This document shows positions 45,455 to 55,561 of a stretch of 64,000 nucleotides of DNA, in pieces. The translations under genes were made by a program, and so were the position numbers. Position 1 is the stretch's first letter. The number at the start of each line of letters is the position of its first letter. The notes under the pieces are model-generated. The model saw nothing but the letters and a program-made list of their open reading frames with translations. It did not search any database and was not told the origin of the DNA. Source of the stretch: Phycicoccus sp. (GTDB lineage: Bacteria; Actinomycetota; Actinomycetes; Actinomycetales; Dermatophilaceae); NCBI GenBank assembly GCA_017993715.1, contig JAGOME010000006.1, positions 28,923-92,922 on the forward strand, given 5' to 3'.

Positions 45455-46220
45455 GTCGTCGCCTGCGCATCATCCTCACCGAGATCTGGCTGCCGATCGC
45501 GCTCATCGTCGGCTGGTGGGTCTGGTCGGCTGGCGCCGACGAGGCCTTCTTCCCGCCGCTCGCCGACATCCTGACGCGGTTCCGCGAGATGTGGCTGTTC
45601 GACCTGTTCATCTCCGATGTGATCCCCAGCCTGAGCAACCTGGCGATCGGGTTCGCGATCGCCTGCGTGGTCGGCGTGGCACTCGGGGTGCTGCTCGCCC
45701 GCAACGCGACCATCCGCATCGCCGTGGAGCCGTTGCTGCACTTTGTGCGCGCCACCCCCGGTGTCGCCCTCGTCCCGATCTTCATCCTGCTGCTCGGCTT
45801 CGAATCGACGATGAAGATCTCGATCATCGCCTTCAGCTCGACGTTCCCCGTGATCATCGCGACCATGGATGGCGTCCGCAGCTCTGACTCGGTACTGCTG
45901 GACACGACCCGCGCCTATCAGCTCAGCCGCCGCCAGCGCGTCTTCGGTGTCCTGCTCCCGAGCGCGGGACCACAGATCTTCGCCGGCCTGCAGGTCTCGC
46001 TGCAGACGGCATTCGTGGTCATGATCGCCTCCGAGATGCTCGGCTCCTCGGTCGGTATCGGCGCCCTGACGATCAAGGCGCAACAGTCCTTCGAGGTCAT
46101 CGACATGTGGTCCGGCATCTTGTTGCTCGGCATCCTCGGCTACCTCGTCAACTTCCTCTTCGAACTTGTCCGGCGTCGTGCCCTGCACTGGTACGACGGA
46201 GCCAGGAAGGTTGCCAACTC

Positions 46221-46224
<4 letters not shown>
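45451..46224 (+). CDS. TauC/SsuC-like ABC permease 2
   Basis: 257 residues, six helices, with the coupling loop DSVLLDTTRAYQLSRRQRVFGVLLPSAGPQIFAGLQ. It is clearly diverged from permease 1, so the transporter is probably a heterodimer. Taurine and alkanesulfonate systems usually have one permease gene. Confidence 0.9.
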
Positions 46225-47032
<808 letters not shown>

Positions 47033-47036
<4 letters not shown>

Positions 47037-48613
47037 GCCGTGTCCGCGGGGTCGTCGTCCTCGTCGCTGACCAGATCCGAGCCGACCATCTCGGCTTCGG
47101 TGGCGGGCCGATGGCGACTCCTCACCTCGACGGCCTCGCGGACAGCGGCCTGGTCTTCGACCGGGCGTACGTCGCCAACCCGACCTGTATGCCCAACCGC
47201 GCCACCATCGCCACCGGCCGCTGGCCGATGGCGCACGGCACCCGCACCAACGGGGTGACCCTGGACTGGGACGCCGAGACGTTCATGCGGGGAATGCAGC
47301 GTGGAGGCTGGCGCACCGCGGCCGCAGGCAAGCTGCACTTCCAGACGATGGGCTGGCCCTACGAGGGTGAGCAGTTGGCGGACATGCGTCGGCACAACCC
47401 GGACAACATCGACGCATCGATGCGTGATGCGGCCCCCCGGCCTCGTCCCGCCGGGTGGGATGACCTGGAGAATGCCGCCCGACACGCCGCCACCTATGTC
47501 CCGATGCCCGACGACTACTACGGCTTCGACGACGTGGATCTCGTTGTCGGACACGGACCGACGCCGTCTGGGCACTGGCCTCACTGGGCTCGCCAGCACG
47601 GTCTCGACCCGGATGTGGTGCGGGCAATGGCGGATCCGTCGTCGGTCGCCGGCTGGGATCAGATCTTCCATCCCGCCGTCCCCGTCGAGTTGCACCCGAC
47701 GACCTACGTCACCGAAAAGTCGTTGGAACGTCTGGACGAGTATGCCGCGAGCGACGAGCCGTTCCTGCTGTTCGTCTCGTACCCCGACCCCCATCACCCG
47801 TTCGCCCCGCCGGGTGACTACTGGGGCCGCGTGGACCCCGCCTCAGTCGTGCTGCCCGACACGTTCTTCGATCCGCACGAGCAGTCCCCCGCGCACGTGC
47901 GTCAGATGATTGCCGAACGGGGTCGCCCGGCCGATGACCCCACCATGACGTGGTCCCCGACGGCAGAGCAGTATCGCGAGGCCTTGGCGGCCGAGCTCGG
48001 ACTCATCGCGCTGATGGACGACTCGATCGGACGCATCCTCGGACGACTCGACGACCTCGGCCTCGCCGACGACACGGCCGTGGTGTTCACCGCAGACCAC
48101 GGCGACATGTTCGGCGACCACGGACTCATGCTCAAGCACTTCGTGCACTATCGCGCCGTTACCCGGGTGCCGCTCGTCATCCGGATGCCCGGTGCGGCGA
48201 CCGGGCGGTCCGATGCGCTGGTCACGAGTGCGGACCTGGCTCCGACGCTGCTGGACCTGGGTGGCTTGCCGCACTGGCGCGGCATTCAGGGCTCGTCTCT
48301 CGTTCCCCTCCTCGACGGACAGGCCGAAGGGATCCGATCCCGGCTCCTCATCGAGGAGGATCAGCCCTTCGGGCTGGCGGGGATGCCGGGGCCGGTGCGG
48401 ATGCGCACCCTGCTCACGGAGTCGGCCCGGCTCACCGTGTATGGCCGCTCGGGGGTGCGCGAGCTCTATGATCACAACTCCGATCCCGACGAGCTGGTCA
48501 ATCTTGCCGATGAGATCGAGGGCCGTGAGCTCCTCCATGCGACGACGCGCGACCTGGCTGACGAGCTGATCGAGTTGGCGGACACCGGCATTCGACCTCC
48601 AGCCTCGGCCTAA
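47033..48613 (+). CDS. type I sulfatase (formylglycine-dependent)
   Basis: 526 residues. C52-M-P-N-R56 in the context NPTCMPNRATIATGR is the CxPxR motif whose Cys becomes formylglycine. Metal and catalytic residues include the first VADQIRADH (Asp) and FTADHGDMFGDHG near residue 345. It should cleave a sulfate or phosphate monoester. There is no signal peptide, so the substrate must first be imported by the transporter encoded just upstream, which explains the operon. The maturation enzyme is not in the window. GTG start overlapping the ATPase stop. Confidence 0.9.
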
Positions 48614-48659
48614 CCGCGGGCCTGACGACATTACTCGACTCCACGGGGAGGACCAGACG

Positions 48660-50294
48660 ATGACCGCAGACCTCATCATCACCAACACGCGGGTGGTCAC
48701 GGCCCGCGCCGACGGCGCAGAGGCGCAGGCTGTCGCGGTGTCGGGCAACCGGATCGTTGCCGTCGGAGATCCGGATGCGGTCGGTGCGTTGGCCGGTCCG
48801 ACAACGCGGATCGTCAGTGCCGCGGGCGGCAGCGTCGTCCCGGGACTCAACGATGCGCACTTGCACCTGCAGTGGTGGGCGTTTGGCCGGTCGTTCCTTG
48901 ATTTGCGCGAGGTGCACTCGCTGGCGGAGGTGCGGCGGCTGGTCGCGCAGGCGGTTGCCCAGGCGGCGCCCGGTGAGGTGGTGCGCGGGCGCGGGTGGGC
49001 CGAGAATCGGCTCGTCGGTCTCACCGGTGGCCCCACGGCCGCGGACCTCGACGACGTGTCGGGTGAGGTGCCGGTCGTGCTCGACCACTTCAGTGCCCAC
49101 GGTGCCTGGCTCAACAGCGCGGCCATGCGGCTCGTGGGATTGACGGCCGCCACTCCCGATCCCGATGGGGGTCGCTTCGTGCGGTTCGCGGGCACGTCGG
49201 AGCCGACGGGTGAGGTGCACGAGGCGGCCCTGCCCTTGGTTTTGGGTCGGCTGCCGGTGCCGTCCCCCGAGCAGCGCGCGTCGCTGATCGCCGATGCGAC
49301 GAGGGAGCTGGCTCGCCGCGGTATCACGAGTGTCACCGACCCCGTCTGTACGCCGGACATGGTGCGCGAGTACGTCGGGCTCCGCAATGCCGACCGCCTC
49401 GGAGTCCGCCTAGGGATGCTCCTGCACTGGTCATGGCCCTCGGTGCAGACGCCCCGAGAGATGCTCGCGACGGCGATGGAATACGTGGGATCGGCGACCG
49501 GGCTGGGGGATGACCGACTGTTCGTGTCGGGGTGCAAACTGTTTGCCGACGGCGTGGTGCCGCTGCATTCGTCGTGGATGCGCACCCCTTATCCAGATGG
49601 CTCACACGGCTGCCTGGTCACCGAGGGCGACTCGGACGATGAGCGGTTGGCGACCCTGCGCGAACAGATCATGCTGTTGCACCGCAACCGTTTCCGGGCT
49701 CAGGTGCACGCGACCGGGGACGCGGGATGTGATGCCGTGGTCGAGGCCTTCGCCGAGGCGATGGCGGCCGATCCGTGGGTTGATGCTCGCCACGTCCTCA
49801 TCCACGCCAACCTCCCGTCGGCGGCATCCCGGGCCACGATGGCGCGCTTGGGGATCATCGCGTCGACCAACTCGCTGATCCGCTGGCAGAACGGCCTCGC
49901 CGCGCGCGGACACATCCCCGAGCAGGCCTGGCTGGACAACATGCCCGCGGCCGACCTGCTCGCCGACGGGGTGGTCCTCAGTGATGCCTCGGATGCGCCG
50001 ATCGCGGAGCCGGACTGGGCCCAGGCCATGCACGCGTTGGTCACGCGGCGGCTTATCGATGGCACCGATGGTGGTGCGGCACAGCGGATTTCGCGGCTTG
50101 AGGCGCTGCGTTCGTGGACGGCCGGACCCGCCTATCAGGACTACGCCGAATCCTGGAAGGGGACCATCGAGGTGGGCAAGGTCGCCGACCTGGTCGTCCT
50201 GGACCAGGACCTCATGGCGATCCCCGACGAGGAGTTGCCCTCGCTGACGCCGGTGATGACGCTGCTCGATGGTGCGGTCGTCCACGAGGCCTGA
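48660..50294 (+). CDS. YtcJ-like amidohydrolase (Amidohydro_3)
   Basis: 544 residues. Amidohydrolase features: VVPGLNDAHLHLQWW (HxH metal site) near residue 63, VSGCKLFADGVV with the bridging Lys, QVHATGDAGCD and HVLIHANLPS His ligands, and LSDASDAPIAEPDW with the final Asp. The family hydrolyses amides, imides or formamides of varied substrates. GGGGAGG precedes the ATG. As last gene of the operon it probably acts on the desulfated compound, which would then carry an amide; this is inference. Confidence 0.85.
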   Translation: MTADLIITNTRVVTARADGAEAQAVAVSGNRIVAVGDPDAVGALAGPTTRIVSAAGGSVVPGLNDAHLHLQWWAFGRSFLDLREVHSLAEVRRLVAQAVAQAAPGEVVRGRGWAENRLVGLTGGPTAADLDDVSGEVPVVLDHFSAHGAWLNSAAMRLVGLTAATPDPDGGRFVRFAGTSEPTGEVHEAALPLVLGRLPVPSPEQRASLIADATRELARRGITSVTDPVCTPDMVREYVGLRNADRLGVRLGMLLHWSWPSVQTPREMLATAMEYVGSATGLGDDRLFVSGCKLFADGVVPLHSSWMRTPYPDGSHGCLVTEGDSDDERLATLREQIMLLHRNRFRAQVHATGDAGCDAVVEAFAEAMAADPWVDARHVLIHANLPSAASRATMARLGIIASTNSLIRWQNGLAARGHIPEQAWLDNMPAADLLADGVVLSDASDAPIAEPDWAQAMHALVTRRLIDGTDGGAAQRISRLEALRSWTAGPAYQDYAESWKGTIEVGKVADLVVLDQDLMAIPDEELPSLTPVMTLLDGAVVHEA

Positions 50295-50365
50295 CCCGCC
50301 CGCACGCCGCGTCGATCTCGGCCCGCCGACCGCTACGCTCCGGCAGTCGGACCCGCGTCCCACGC

Positions 50366-50436
50366 GTCCCCACTTTCCCGCCTGGAGTGGGTTGGTGGGG
50401 GTTCGCACCGGTTGTTTTCCCCTGCGAACCCTGACC
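50366..50436 (+). repeat. second copy of the dispersed stem-loop element
   Basis: CCACTTTCCCGCCTGGAGTG followed by GTTGGTGGGGGTTCGCA, loop TTGTTTT and TGCGAACC. It is homologous, in the same orientation relative to the upstream gene, to the element after katG. The stem (50394-50411 with 50419-50436) is imperfect here. It begins 72 bp after the amidohydrolase stop and probably terminates the operon. Confidence 0.75.
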
Positions 50437-50506
50437 TTCCGTGCAGCCCGTCTCGCCCGTCACAATGTCGCTTCCCCCCGGATGGGGCGAGATGCGTGCC
50501 TCGAAA

Positions 50507-51037
50507 TCAGCCGCCTTGACATCCTCCACTTGCCTTTTGGGCGGCAATGATGTCCTGTACTGGTTGGCCGAGCTGAGCGGCGAACTCTGGCGAAGGTTCC
50601 TGCCTCCATTCGCCGTTCTCGTACACCATGGTCCTCGACTGCTGAACTCCCATCAGTTCCAGCCGCACAATCGCCTTGTCATCACCTTCCATGCGCACTC
50701 CGGTGGTGGCGATTGGGAGCCCAGACCCATTTGCCCCAGAACACGTCTGCCCGAGTAGAACGTAGTCCTCACGGCCAATGCCATCCTGAAATGCAGAGGA
50801 GTATAAATCCCAAGCCCCGCCGTAGTCTCCCGAGCTGTATCGATCCGAGATCTCCTGGCCGGCCGCGGTTGCCGCCTCCAGAGTGAGGGGCTGTCCAGGC
50901 GATTGTGAGGGGGCCACGGTAACCGTTGGAGACACCGTAGTCACGCTTTGTGCAGGTTCCTCATCAGGCTCCGATGAGCACCCCCCCATCAAGCAAACTC
51001 CAGCGATAAGCAGAATCCCAGCCATTAGTTTGGTCAC
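50507..51037 (-). CDS. lipoprotein of unknown function
   Basis: 176 residues. Signal with lipobox LMGGC, then a Ser/Thr/Pro linker to about residue 50, then a small alpha/beta domain with a likely disulfide pair (CSGANG and the C-terminal CQGG) and a SDRYSSGDYGGAWDLYS helix recalling DUF4878/SnoaL-like lipoproteins. Codon use is visibly less GC-rich than neighbours, suggesting recent acquisition. GTG at 51037 or ATG at 51025; neither has a good ribosome-binding site. Confidence 0.7.
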   Translation of the reverse strand: MTKLMAGILLIAGVCLMGGCSSEPDEEPAQSVTTVSPTVTVAPSQSPGQPLTLEAATAAGQEISDRYSSGDYGGAWDLYSSAFQDGIGREDYVLLGQTCSGANGSGLPIATTGVRMEGDDKAIVRLELMGVQQSRTMVYENGEWRQEPSPEFAAQLGQPVQDIIAAQKASGGCQGG

Positions 51038-51102
51038 GGCAACATGCTGCCATCCGCGACTGGGGCACCCGCACCCGGTCTCGCTGGGCCAGTTCTCCGC
51101 AG

Positions 51103-51176
51103 AACTCGTATCGAAACGATTCGATATCGGGTTGCCACGCGTGCGTGTCCGCCGAAACTCGTATCGAAACGATTCG
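51103..51176. repeat. direct repeats upstream of the lipoprotein gene
   Basis: CTCGTATCGAAACGATTCG occurs at about 51105-51123 and 51158-51176, 53 bp apart, with flanking similarity. Each copy is itself a near-palindrome (CGTATCG-AAA-CGATTCG). They are placed as operators for the lipoprotein gene on the minus strand. Confidence 0.65.
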
Positions 51177-51247
51177 TTTGCCCGAGCGAGGTCAACGGGG
51201 GGGTCAGTCGGGTCGAGCCGGGTCGGAGCGGGTCGGAGCGGGGGCGG

Positions 51248-51607
51248 TCAGGCGCGGGAGGGGCCCAGGAGGAGCGAGAGCTCGGCCAGGACGTCGGCCT
51301 GGATCCAATAGAAGACCCACGTGCCGCGCCGCTCGCAGTCCACGAGCCCGGCCTCGCGCAGCACCTTGAGGTGATGGCTGATCGTCGGCGCCGAGACGTC
51401 GAACTCCGGAGTGAGGTCGCAGACGCACACCTCAGAAGCCGAAGCGATCATCGCGGCCAGCCTGAGCCGGATCGGGTCCCCCAAGGCCTTGAACATCGGA
51501 GCCAGGCGGTTCGCCGCGTCCTCATCGATGAGTTGAGTGGACAACCCGCAGCACGACGCGCCTTGCTGAGCGGGGGTCTTCGGCTCCGGCGTCGTCAGGG
51601 TGCTCAC
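51248..51607 (-). CDS. arsR: ArsR-type arsenic-responsive repressor
   Basis: 119 residues from a GTG. Winged helix with KALGDPIRLRLAAMI, SAPTISHHLKVLREAGLVDCERRGTWVFYWI. The SEVCVCDL sequence on the DNA-recognition region matches the CVC arsenite site of classical ArsR; an N-terminal CC pair is additional. It should release its operator when As(III) binds. Divergent from arsM over 84 bp. Confidence 0.92.
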   Translation of the reverse strand: MSTLTTPEPKTPAQQGASCCGLSTQLIDEDAANRLAPMFKALGDPIRLRLAAMIASASEVCVCDLTPEFDVSAPTISHHLKVLREAGLVDCERRGTWVFYWIQADVLAELSLLLGPSRA

Positions 51608-51616
51608 TGCGCTATC

Positions 51617-51677
51617 TTGACATATGTCGAATCAAAGTTGCACACTCCTCCTATCCTGATTCGATGTTCATCAATTC
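51617..51677. promoter_or_regulatory. arsR-arsM divergent promoter with candidate operators
   Basis: TTGACATATGTCGAATCAA (51617-51635) contains the palindrome GACATATGTC and a -35-like TTGACA. GATTCGATGTTCATCAATTC (51658-51677) repeats the ATTCGA part. Both sit where ArsR normally binds. Confidence 0.5.
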
Positions 51678-51691
51678 AAGGAGGGACCGTT

Positions 51692-52633
51692 ATGGCCCAC
51701 CCCACCCTGACCGACGACGAGCTGACGGCCGCTGTGACCCAGCGGTATGCCGCGTCCGCCCGCGCCAACCTGCAGGCTCACACCGAGAGCAGCGGTGGCT
51801 GCGGCTGCGGAGACGACTGCTGCGGAGGATCCGCCCGCCCAGACCGAGCCGAGGCGGTGGCAGCCGGCTCGTCCTGCTGTGCCACCTCCTGTTGCGGCGA
51901 CTCAGCGACCGGAGCCGACCCCATCACGGGCAACCTCTACGACCCGCAGGATGTCCCCTCGGCTGGCGCCCTGACCGCGTCGCTGGGCTGCGGCAACCCC
52001 ACCGCCCTGGCAGACCTCACCCCTGGCATGGACGTCCTCGACCTCGGCTCGGGCGGCGGCCTCGACGTCCTGCTGTCGGCCCGCCGCGTCGGTCCGAACG
52101 GCACGGCATTCGGAGTCGACATGACCGATGAGATGCTCACCCTCGCTGAGCGCAACAAGGCCGAGTCCGGCCTGGCCAACGCGACCTTCCTCAAGGGGAC
52201 CATCGACAGCGTCCCCCTGCCCGACGGCAGCGTCGACGTCATCATCTCCAACTGTGTGATCAACCTGGCCGCCGACAAAGACGCCGTCCTCGCCGAGTCC
52301 CACCGTCTGCTCCGCCCTGGTGGCCGCTTTGCCGTCTCCGACATCGTCCTGCTGCGCCCCATCGATGACCGATGGGCAGCCCTGGTCGGCCTGTGGACCG
52401 GTTGCATCGCCGGAGCGCTCCTCGACACGGACTACACGACCAAGCTCACGAATGCCGGGTTCACCGACCCGTCCGTCGAGGTGACGCGGCACTACACGCG
52501 AGATGACTTGGAGACCCTCGCCGAGCAGCTCGTCGACGACCAGCTCCCTGCCGGGGTGACCCGCGAGGATGCGGTCGCCGCCCTCGAGGGTGCCTTCGCG
52601 TCGGCCTTCGTCCGGGCGACCAAGCCCGCATGA
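51692..52633 (+). CDS. arsM: arsenite S-adenosylmethionine methyltransferase
   Basis: 313 residues. The SAM fold shows VLDLGSGGGLDVLL (115-128) and GVDMTDEML. Conserved As-binding cysteines are C100 (SLGCGNP), C188 (SNCVINL) and C238 (TGCIAGAL). Before them lies a Cys-rich insertion with C37, C39, C43, C44, C62, C63, C67 and C68, in CGCGDDCC and SCCATSCC. ArsM converts As(III) to methylated, partly volatile species. AAGGAGG precedes the ATG. First gene of the ars operon, overlapping acr3 by 4 nt. Confidence 0.93.
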   Translation: MAHPTLTDDELTAAVTQRYAASARANLQAHTESSGGCGCGDDCCGGSARPDRAEAVAAGSSCCATSCCGDSATGADPITGNLYDPQDVPSAGALTASLGCGNPTALADLTPGMDVLDLGSGGGLDVLLSARRVGPNGTAFGVDMTDEMLTLAERNKAESGLANATFLKGTIDSVPLPDGSVDVIISNCVINLAADKDAVLAESHRLLRPGGRFAVSDIVLLRPIDDRWAALVGLWTGCIAGALLDTDYTTKLTNAGFTDPSVEVTRHYTRDDLETLAEQLVDDQLPAGVTREDAVAALEGAFASAFVRATKPA

Positions 52634-53712
52634 GCGAAACGCTGAATCCGGCTGGCCCGGTCCAGACGCGCCTCTCGCGCCTGGACCGTGGCTTGCCGAT
52701 CTGGATCCTGGCCGCGATGGCGGCCGGGCTGCTCCTCGGACGGCTGCTGCCCAACCTCGGCGACACCCTGGCCGCGGTCGAGATCGACGGGGTCTCCCTG
52801 CCGATCGCCATCGGGCTCCTGATCATGATGTACCCCGTGCTGGCCAAGGTGCGCTATGACCGGCTGGACACCGTGACCTCCGACCATCGCATGCTCGGGG
52901 CGAGTCTGGTCTTGAACTGGGTCGTCGGTCCGGCTCTGATGTTCGCGCTGGCGTGGCTGCTCCTGCCCGACCTGCCCGAGTACCGCACCGGACTGATCAT
53001 CGTCGGGCTGGCCCGCTGCATCGCCATGGTCATCATCTGGAACGACCTCGCCTGCGGTGACCGCGAGGCCGCCGCCGTCCTGGTCGCGCTCAACTCGATC
53101 TTCCAAGTGCTCGCCTTCGCCGGACTGGGTTGGTTCTATCTGTCGGTCCTCCCGGGCTGGCTGGGGTTGTCTCAGACCGAGCTGGACATTTCGCCCTGGG
53201 CGATCGCCAAGAGCGTCCTGATCTTCCTGGGGATCCCCTTGCTCGCCGGCTATCTGAGCCGCCGGATCGGTGAACAGCGTTGGGGGAGAGCGGCATACGA
53301 GGCCCGATTCCTCCCACGCGTGGGGCCCTGGGCGCTGTATGGGCTGCTGTTCACCATCGTCATCCTCTTCGCCTTGCAGGGTGCCCAAATCACCAGTCGA
53401 CCGCTCGATGTCGCCCGGATCGCCCTGCCCCTACTCGTCTACTTCGCCCTCATGTGGGGCGGAGGGTTCGCCCTCGGGGCCGCACTGCGGCTGCCCTACG
53501 CGCGCACCACCACACTGGCTTTCACCGCGGCCGGCAACAACTTCGAGCTCGCCATCGCCGTCGCCATCGCCACCTTCGGCGCGGCCAGCGGTCAGGCCCT
53601 CGCAGGTGTCGTCGGTCCACTCATCGAGGTCCCCGTCCTTATCGCTCTCGTCTACGCGGCACTGGCCCTCCGTCGCCGCTACCCCCACGCCACCCCCATG
53701 GAGACAGCATGA
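52630..53712 (+). CDS. acr3: ACR3-type arsenite efflux permease
   Basis: 360 residues with ten helices. The ACR3 signatures GLARCIAMVIIWNDLACGD (with the essential Cys in helix 4) and AAGNNFELAIAVAIATFG are intact. It extrudes arsenite (and sometimes antimonite) using the membrane potential. Overlaps arsM and arsC by 4 nt each. Confidence 0.95.
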   Translation: MSETLNPAGPVQTRLSRLDRGLPIWILAAMAAGLLLGRLLPNLGDTLAAVEIDGVSLPIAIGLLIMMYPVLAKVRYDRLDTVTSDHRMLGASLVLNWVVGPALMFALAWLLLPDLPEYRTGLIIVGLARCIAMVIIWNDLACGDREAAAVLVALNSIFQVLAFAGLGWFYLSVLPGWLGLSQTELDISPWAIAKSVLIFLGIPLLAGYLSRRIGEQRWGRAAYEARFLPRVGPWALYGLLFTIVILFALQGAQITSRPLDVARIALPLLVYFALMWGGGFALGAALRLPYARTTTLAFTAAGNNFELAIAVAIATFGAASGQALAGVVGPLIEVPVLIALVYAALALRRRYPHATPMETA

Positions 53713-54122
53713 CCAGCAACCGCCCCAGCGTCCTCTTCGTCTGCATTCACAACGCCGGGCGATCCCAGATGGCCGCCGCTTATACGCACCACCTGTCCGA
53801 CGGTGCCGTCGAGGTGCGGTCGGCTGGCTCGGCTCCCGCCGACACCATCAACCCTGCCGTCGCCGCCGCCATGCGCGAGGACGGCATCGACATCGCCCAC
53901 GAGAAGCCCAAGATCCTCACCACCGACGCCGTCGAAGCCTCCGACGTCGTCATCACCATGGGCTGCGGCGACACGTGTCCGTACTACCCCGGCAAGCGCT
54001 ACGAGGACTGGGTTCTGGAGGATCCGGCCGGGCAGGGTGTCGAGGCCGTGCGCCCCATCCGGGACCAAATCAAGAGCCGCGTCCAGGAGTTGGTCGACGA
54101 CCTCATCGGCGACCAGCCCTAG
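53709..54122 (+). CDS. arsC: arsenate reductase, LMW-phosphatase fold
   Basis: 137 residues. P-loop C12-IHNAG-R18 and MGCGDTCPYYPGKRYEDW carrying two further Cys. That sequence context is typical of actinobacterial, mycothiol/mycoredoxin- or thioredoxin-coupled ArsC. It reduces arsenate to arsenite for ACR3. Start overlaps the acr3 stop (ATGA). It completes arsM-acr3-arsC. Confidence 0.93.
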   Translation: MTSNRPSVLFVCIHNAGRSQMAAAYTHHLSDGAVEVRSAGSAPADTINPAVAAAMREDGIDIAHEKPKILTTDAVEASDVVITMGCGDTCPYYPGKRYEDWVLEDPAGQGVEAVRPIRDQIKSRVQELVDDLIGDQP

Positions 54123-54151
54123 GGCGCGGGGCCGTCGGGGATGATGGGTCG

Positions 54152-54580
54152 ATGTCCGACGACGTGACCTATGACCGCAAGACCCGGCCCACGGGTGAGG
54201 ACGTGACGGCATTCCTGAATGCCGTGCCGGACCAACGCCGTCGGCAGGACGCCCAGACCGTCGTCCGCCTCATGCGTGAGGTGACGGGTGTCGAGCCCGA
54301 GTTGTGGGGGTCCATCATCGGGTTCGGACGGCTGCGCTACACCTGCTCGGACCGCAAGGTGCGCGAGACGATGGCCATCGGACTGGCCGCTCGCAAGGCG
54401 GCGCTCACGCTGTATGGCCTGACGTACTACGGGTCCGAGGCCGAGCTGCTCGCCCAGTTGGGCCCGCACACGACCGGCAAAGGCTGCCTGTACCTCAAGC
54501 GCCTGGCCGACATCGATGAAGCGGTGCTGCGTGAGCTCGTCGTCCGCGGCTGGGCAGGTTCACAGACCGGCACGCCATGA
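54152..54580 (+). CDS. DUF1801 protein
   Basis: 142 residues with the DUF1801 core: VTAFLNAVPDQRRRQDAQTVVRLMREVTGVEPELWGSIIGFGRLRY, followed by LAARKAALTLYG and GKGCLYLKRLADID. The fold is the YdhG-like one; function unknown. Lies 29 nt after arsC, so it may be transcribed with the ars operon. It contains the adjacent inverted octamer pair at 54207 and 54217. Overlaps the glycosyltransferase by 4 nt. Confidence 0.8.
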   Translation: MSDDVTYDRKTRPTGEDVTAFLNAVPDQRRRQDAQTVVRLMREVTGVEPELWGSIIGFGRLRYTCSDRKVRETMAIGLAARKAALTLYGLTYYGSEAELLAQLGPHTTGKGCLYLKRLADIDEAVLRELVVRGWAGSQTGTP

Positions 54581-55551
54581 CCGAGAACGTCGTCACGCTC
54601 GTGGTGGTGTGCTACAACCACGCTCCCTTTCTCGAGCGCTGCCTGGAGTCTGTGGCCTCGCAGAGCAGCGACCGCTTCGACCTCATCGTGACGGACGACG
54701 CCTCGCAGGATGGTTCGCCGGACCTGATCCAGCGGGAGCTTGCGCGTCACGGGCTCCAGGCCCGCCTGATCCTCCACCAGCGCAACGTCGGAGTCTGCGC
54801 GACCAGCAACGAGGCGTTAGCTCTGGTTCGCACGCCGCTGGTGGCTTTCCTATCCACGGACGACTGGATGACGCGCAACAGGCTCGAGGTCCAATCCGAA
54901 CGACTCCTCAGCCTGCCGGAGAGTACGGCGTTGCTGTACAGCAACATGTTCATGGTCGACGCTTCGGGCGTCCCGGACGGTCGCCTCTACAGCGACGTGT
55001 TGCCCCCACAGTGGGGGTTTGGGCAGGGTCACGACCTCTTTCAGCGCCTCCTTCGGCACGATTTCGTGCCGGCTCCGGCGGCCATGATGCGCACCCGGAC
55101 ACTGCGGGACATCGGGGGTTTCGATGAGACGCTCAGCTTTGAGGACTACGACGTCTGGCTGCGGCTGGCGCGCCAGTACGACTTCGCCTATCTGCCGCAG
55201 CCGTTGGTGTTCCATCGCGTGTGGCCCAATTCTCTGGCCGCGAGGTTGCGCAAAGACCGCCGCATCGATTTCGGCCTATCGGGCGCTCGCATGTTCTCCA
55301 AGTATCTGGGTGTCTCGCCGCAGGCCGACGAAGTCATCCTCGAGCAGGTATTTCGCAGGGCTGCTGACGCCTACAAGGCCGGAGCCCCCGCTGCGAGCGT
55401 GCTGCCCTATCTGCGGCGCGATACCGGGTCTCCACGCTCCTGGAGGTCCCGGGTTTACCAACTAGCCGCCACGATGCGCGTGCCCGGGCGCTGGGTCGGC
55501 TGGGCAGTGAAGCGAGCTCAGTCGTCGATGGCGAGCAACTCGCGCAGGTGA
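54577..55551 (+). CDS. family 2 glycosyltransferase
   Basis: 324 residues. GT-A fold: LVVVCYNHAPFLERCLESV, VTDDASQDGS, then STDDW for the metal/UDP-binding acidic pair, FEDYDVWLRL with the catalytic-base region. It transfers a sugar to an unknown acceptor. No other glycan gene is nearby. No GAATGCCG copy occurs between 54.3 and 56.1 kb, which is consistent with foreign origin but weak evidence. Confidence 0.88.
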   Translation: MTENVVTLVVVCYNHAPFLERCLESVASQSSDRFDLIVTDDASQDGSPDLIQRELARHGLQARLILHQRNVGVCATSNEALALVRTPLVAFLSTDDWMTRNRLEVQSERLLSLPESTALLYSNMFMVDASGVPDGRLYSDVLPPQWGFGQGHDLFQRLLRHDFVPAPAAMMRTRTLRDIGGFDETLSFEDYDVWLRLARQYDFAYLPQPLVFHRVWPNSLAARLRKDRRIDFGLSGARMFSKYLGVSPQADEVILEQVFRRAADAYKAGAPAASVLPYLRRDTGSPRSWRSRVYQLAATMRVPGRWVGWAVKRAQSSMASNSRR

Positions 55552-55561
55552 GCGTCCACCG

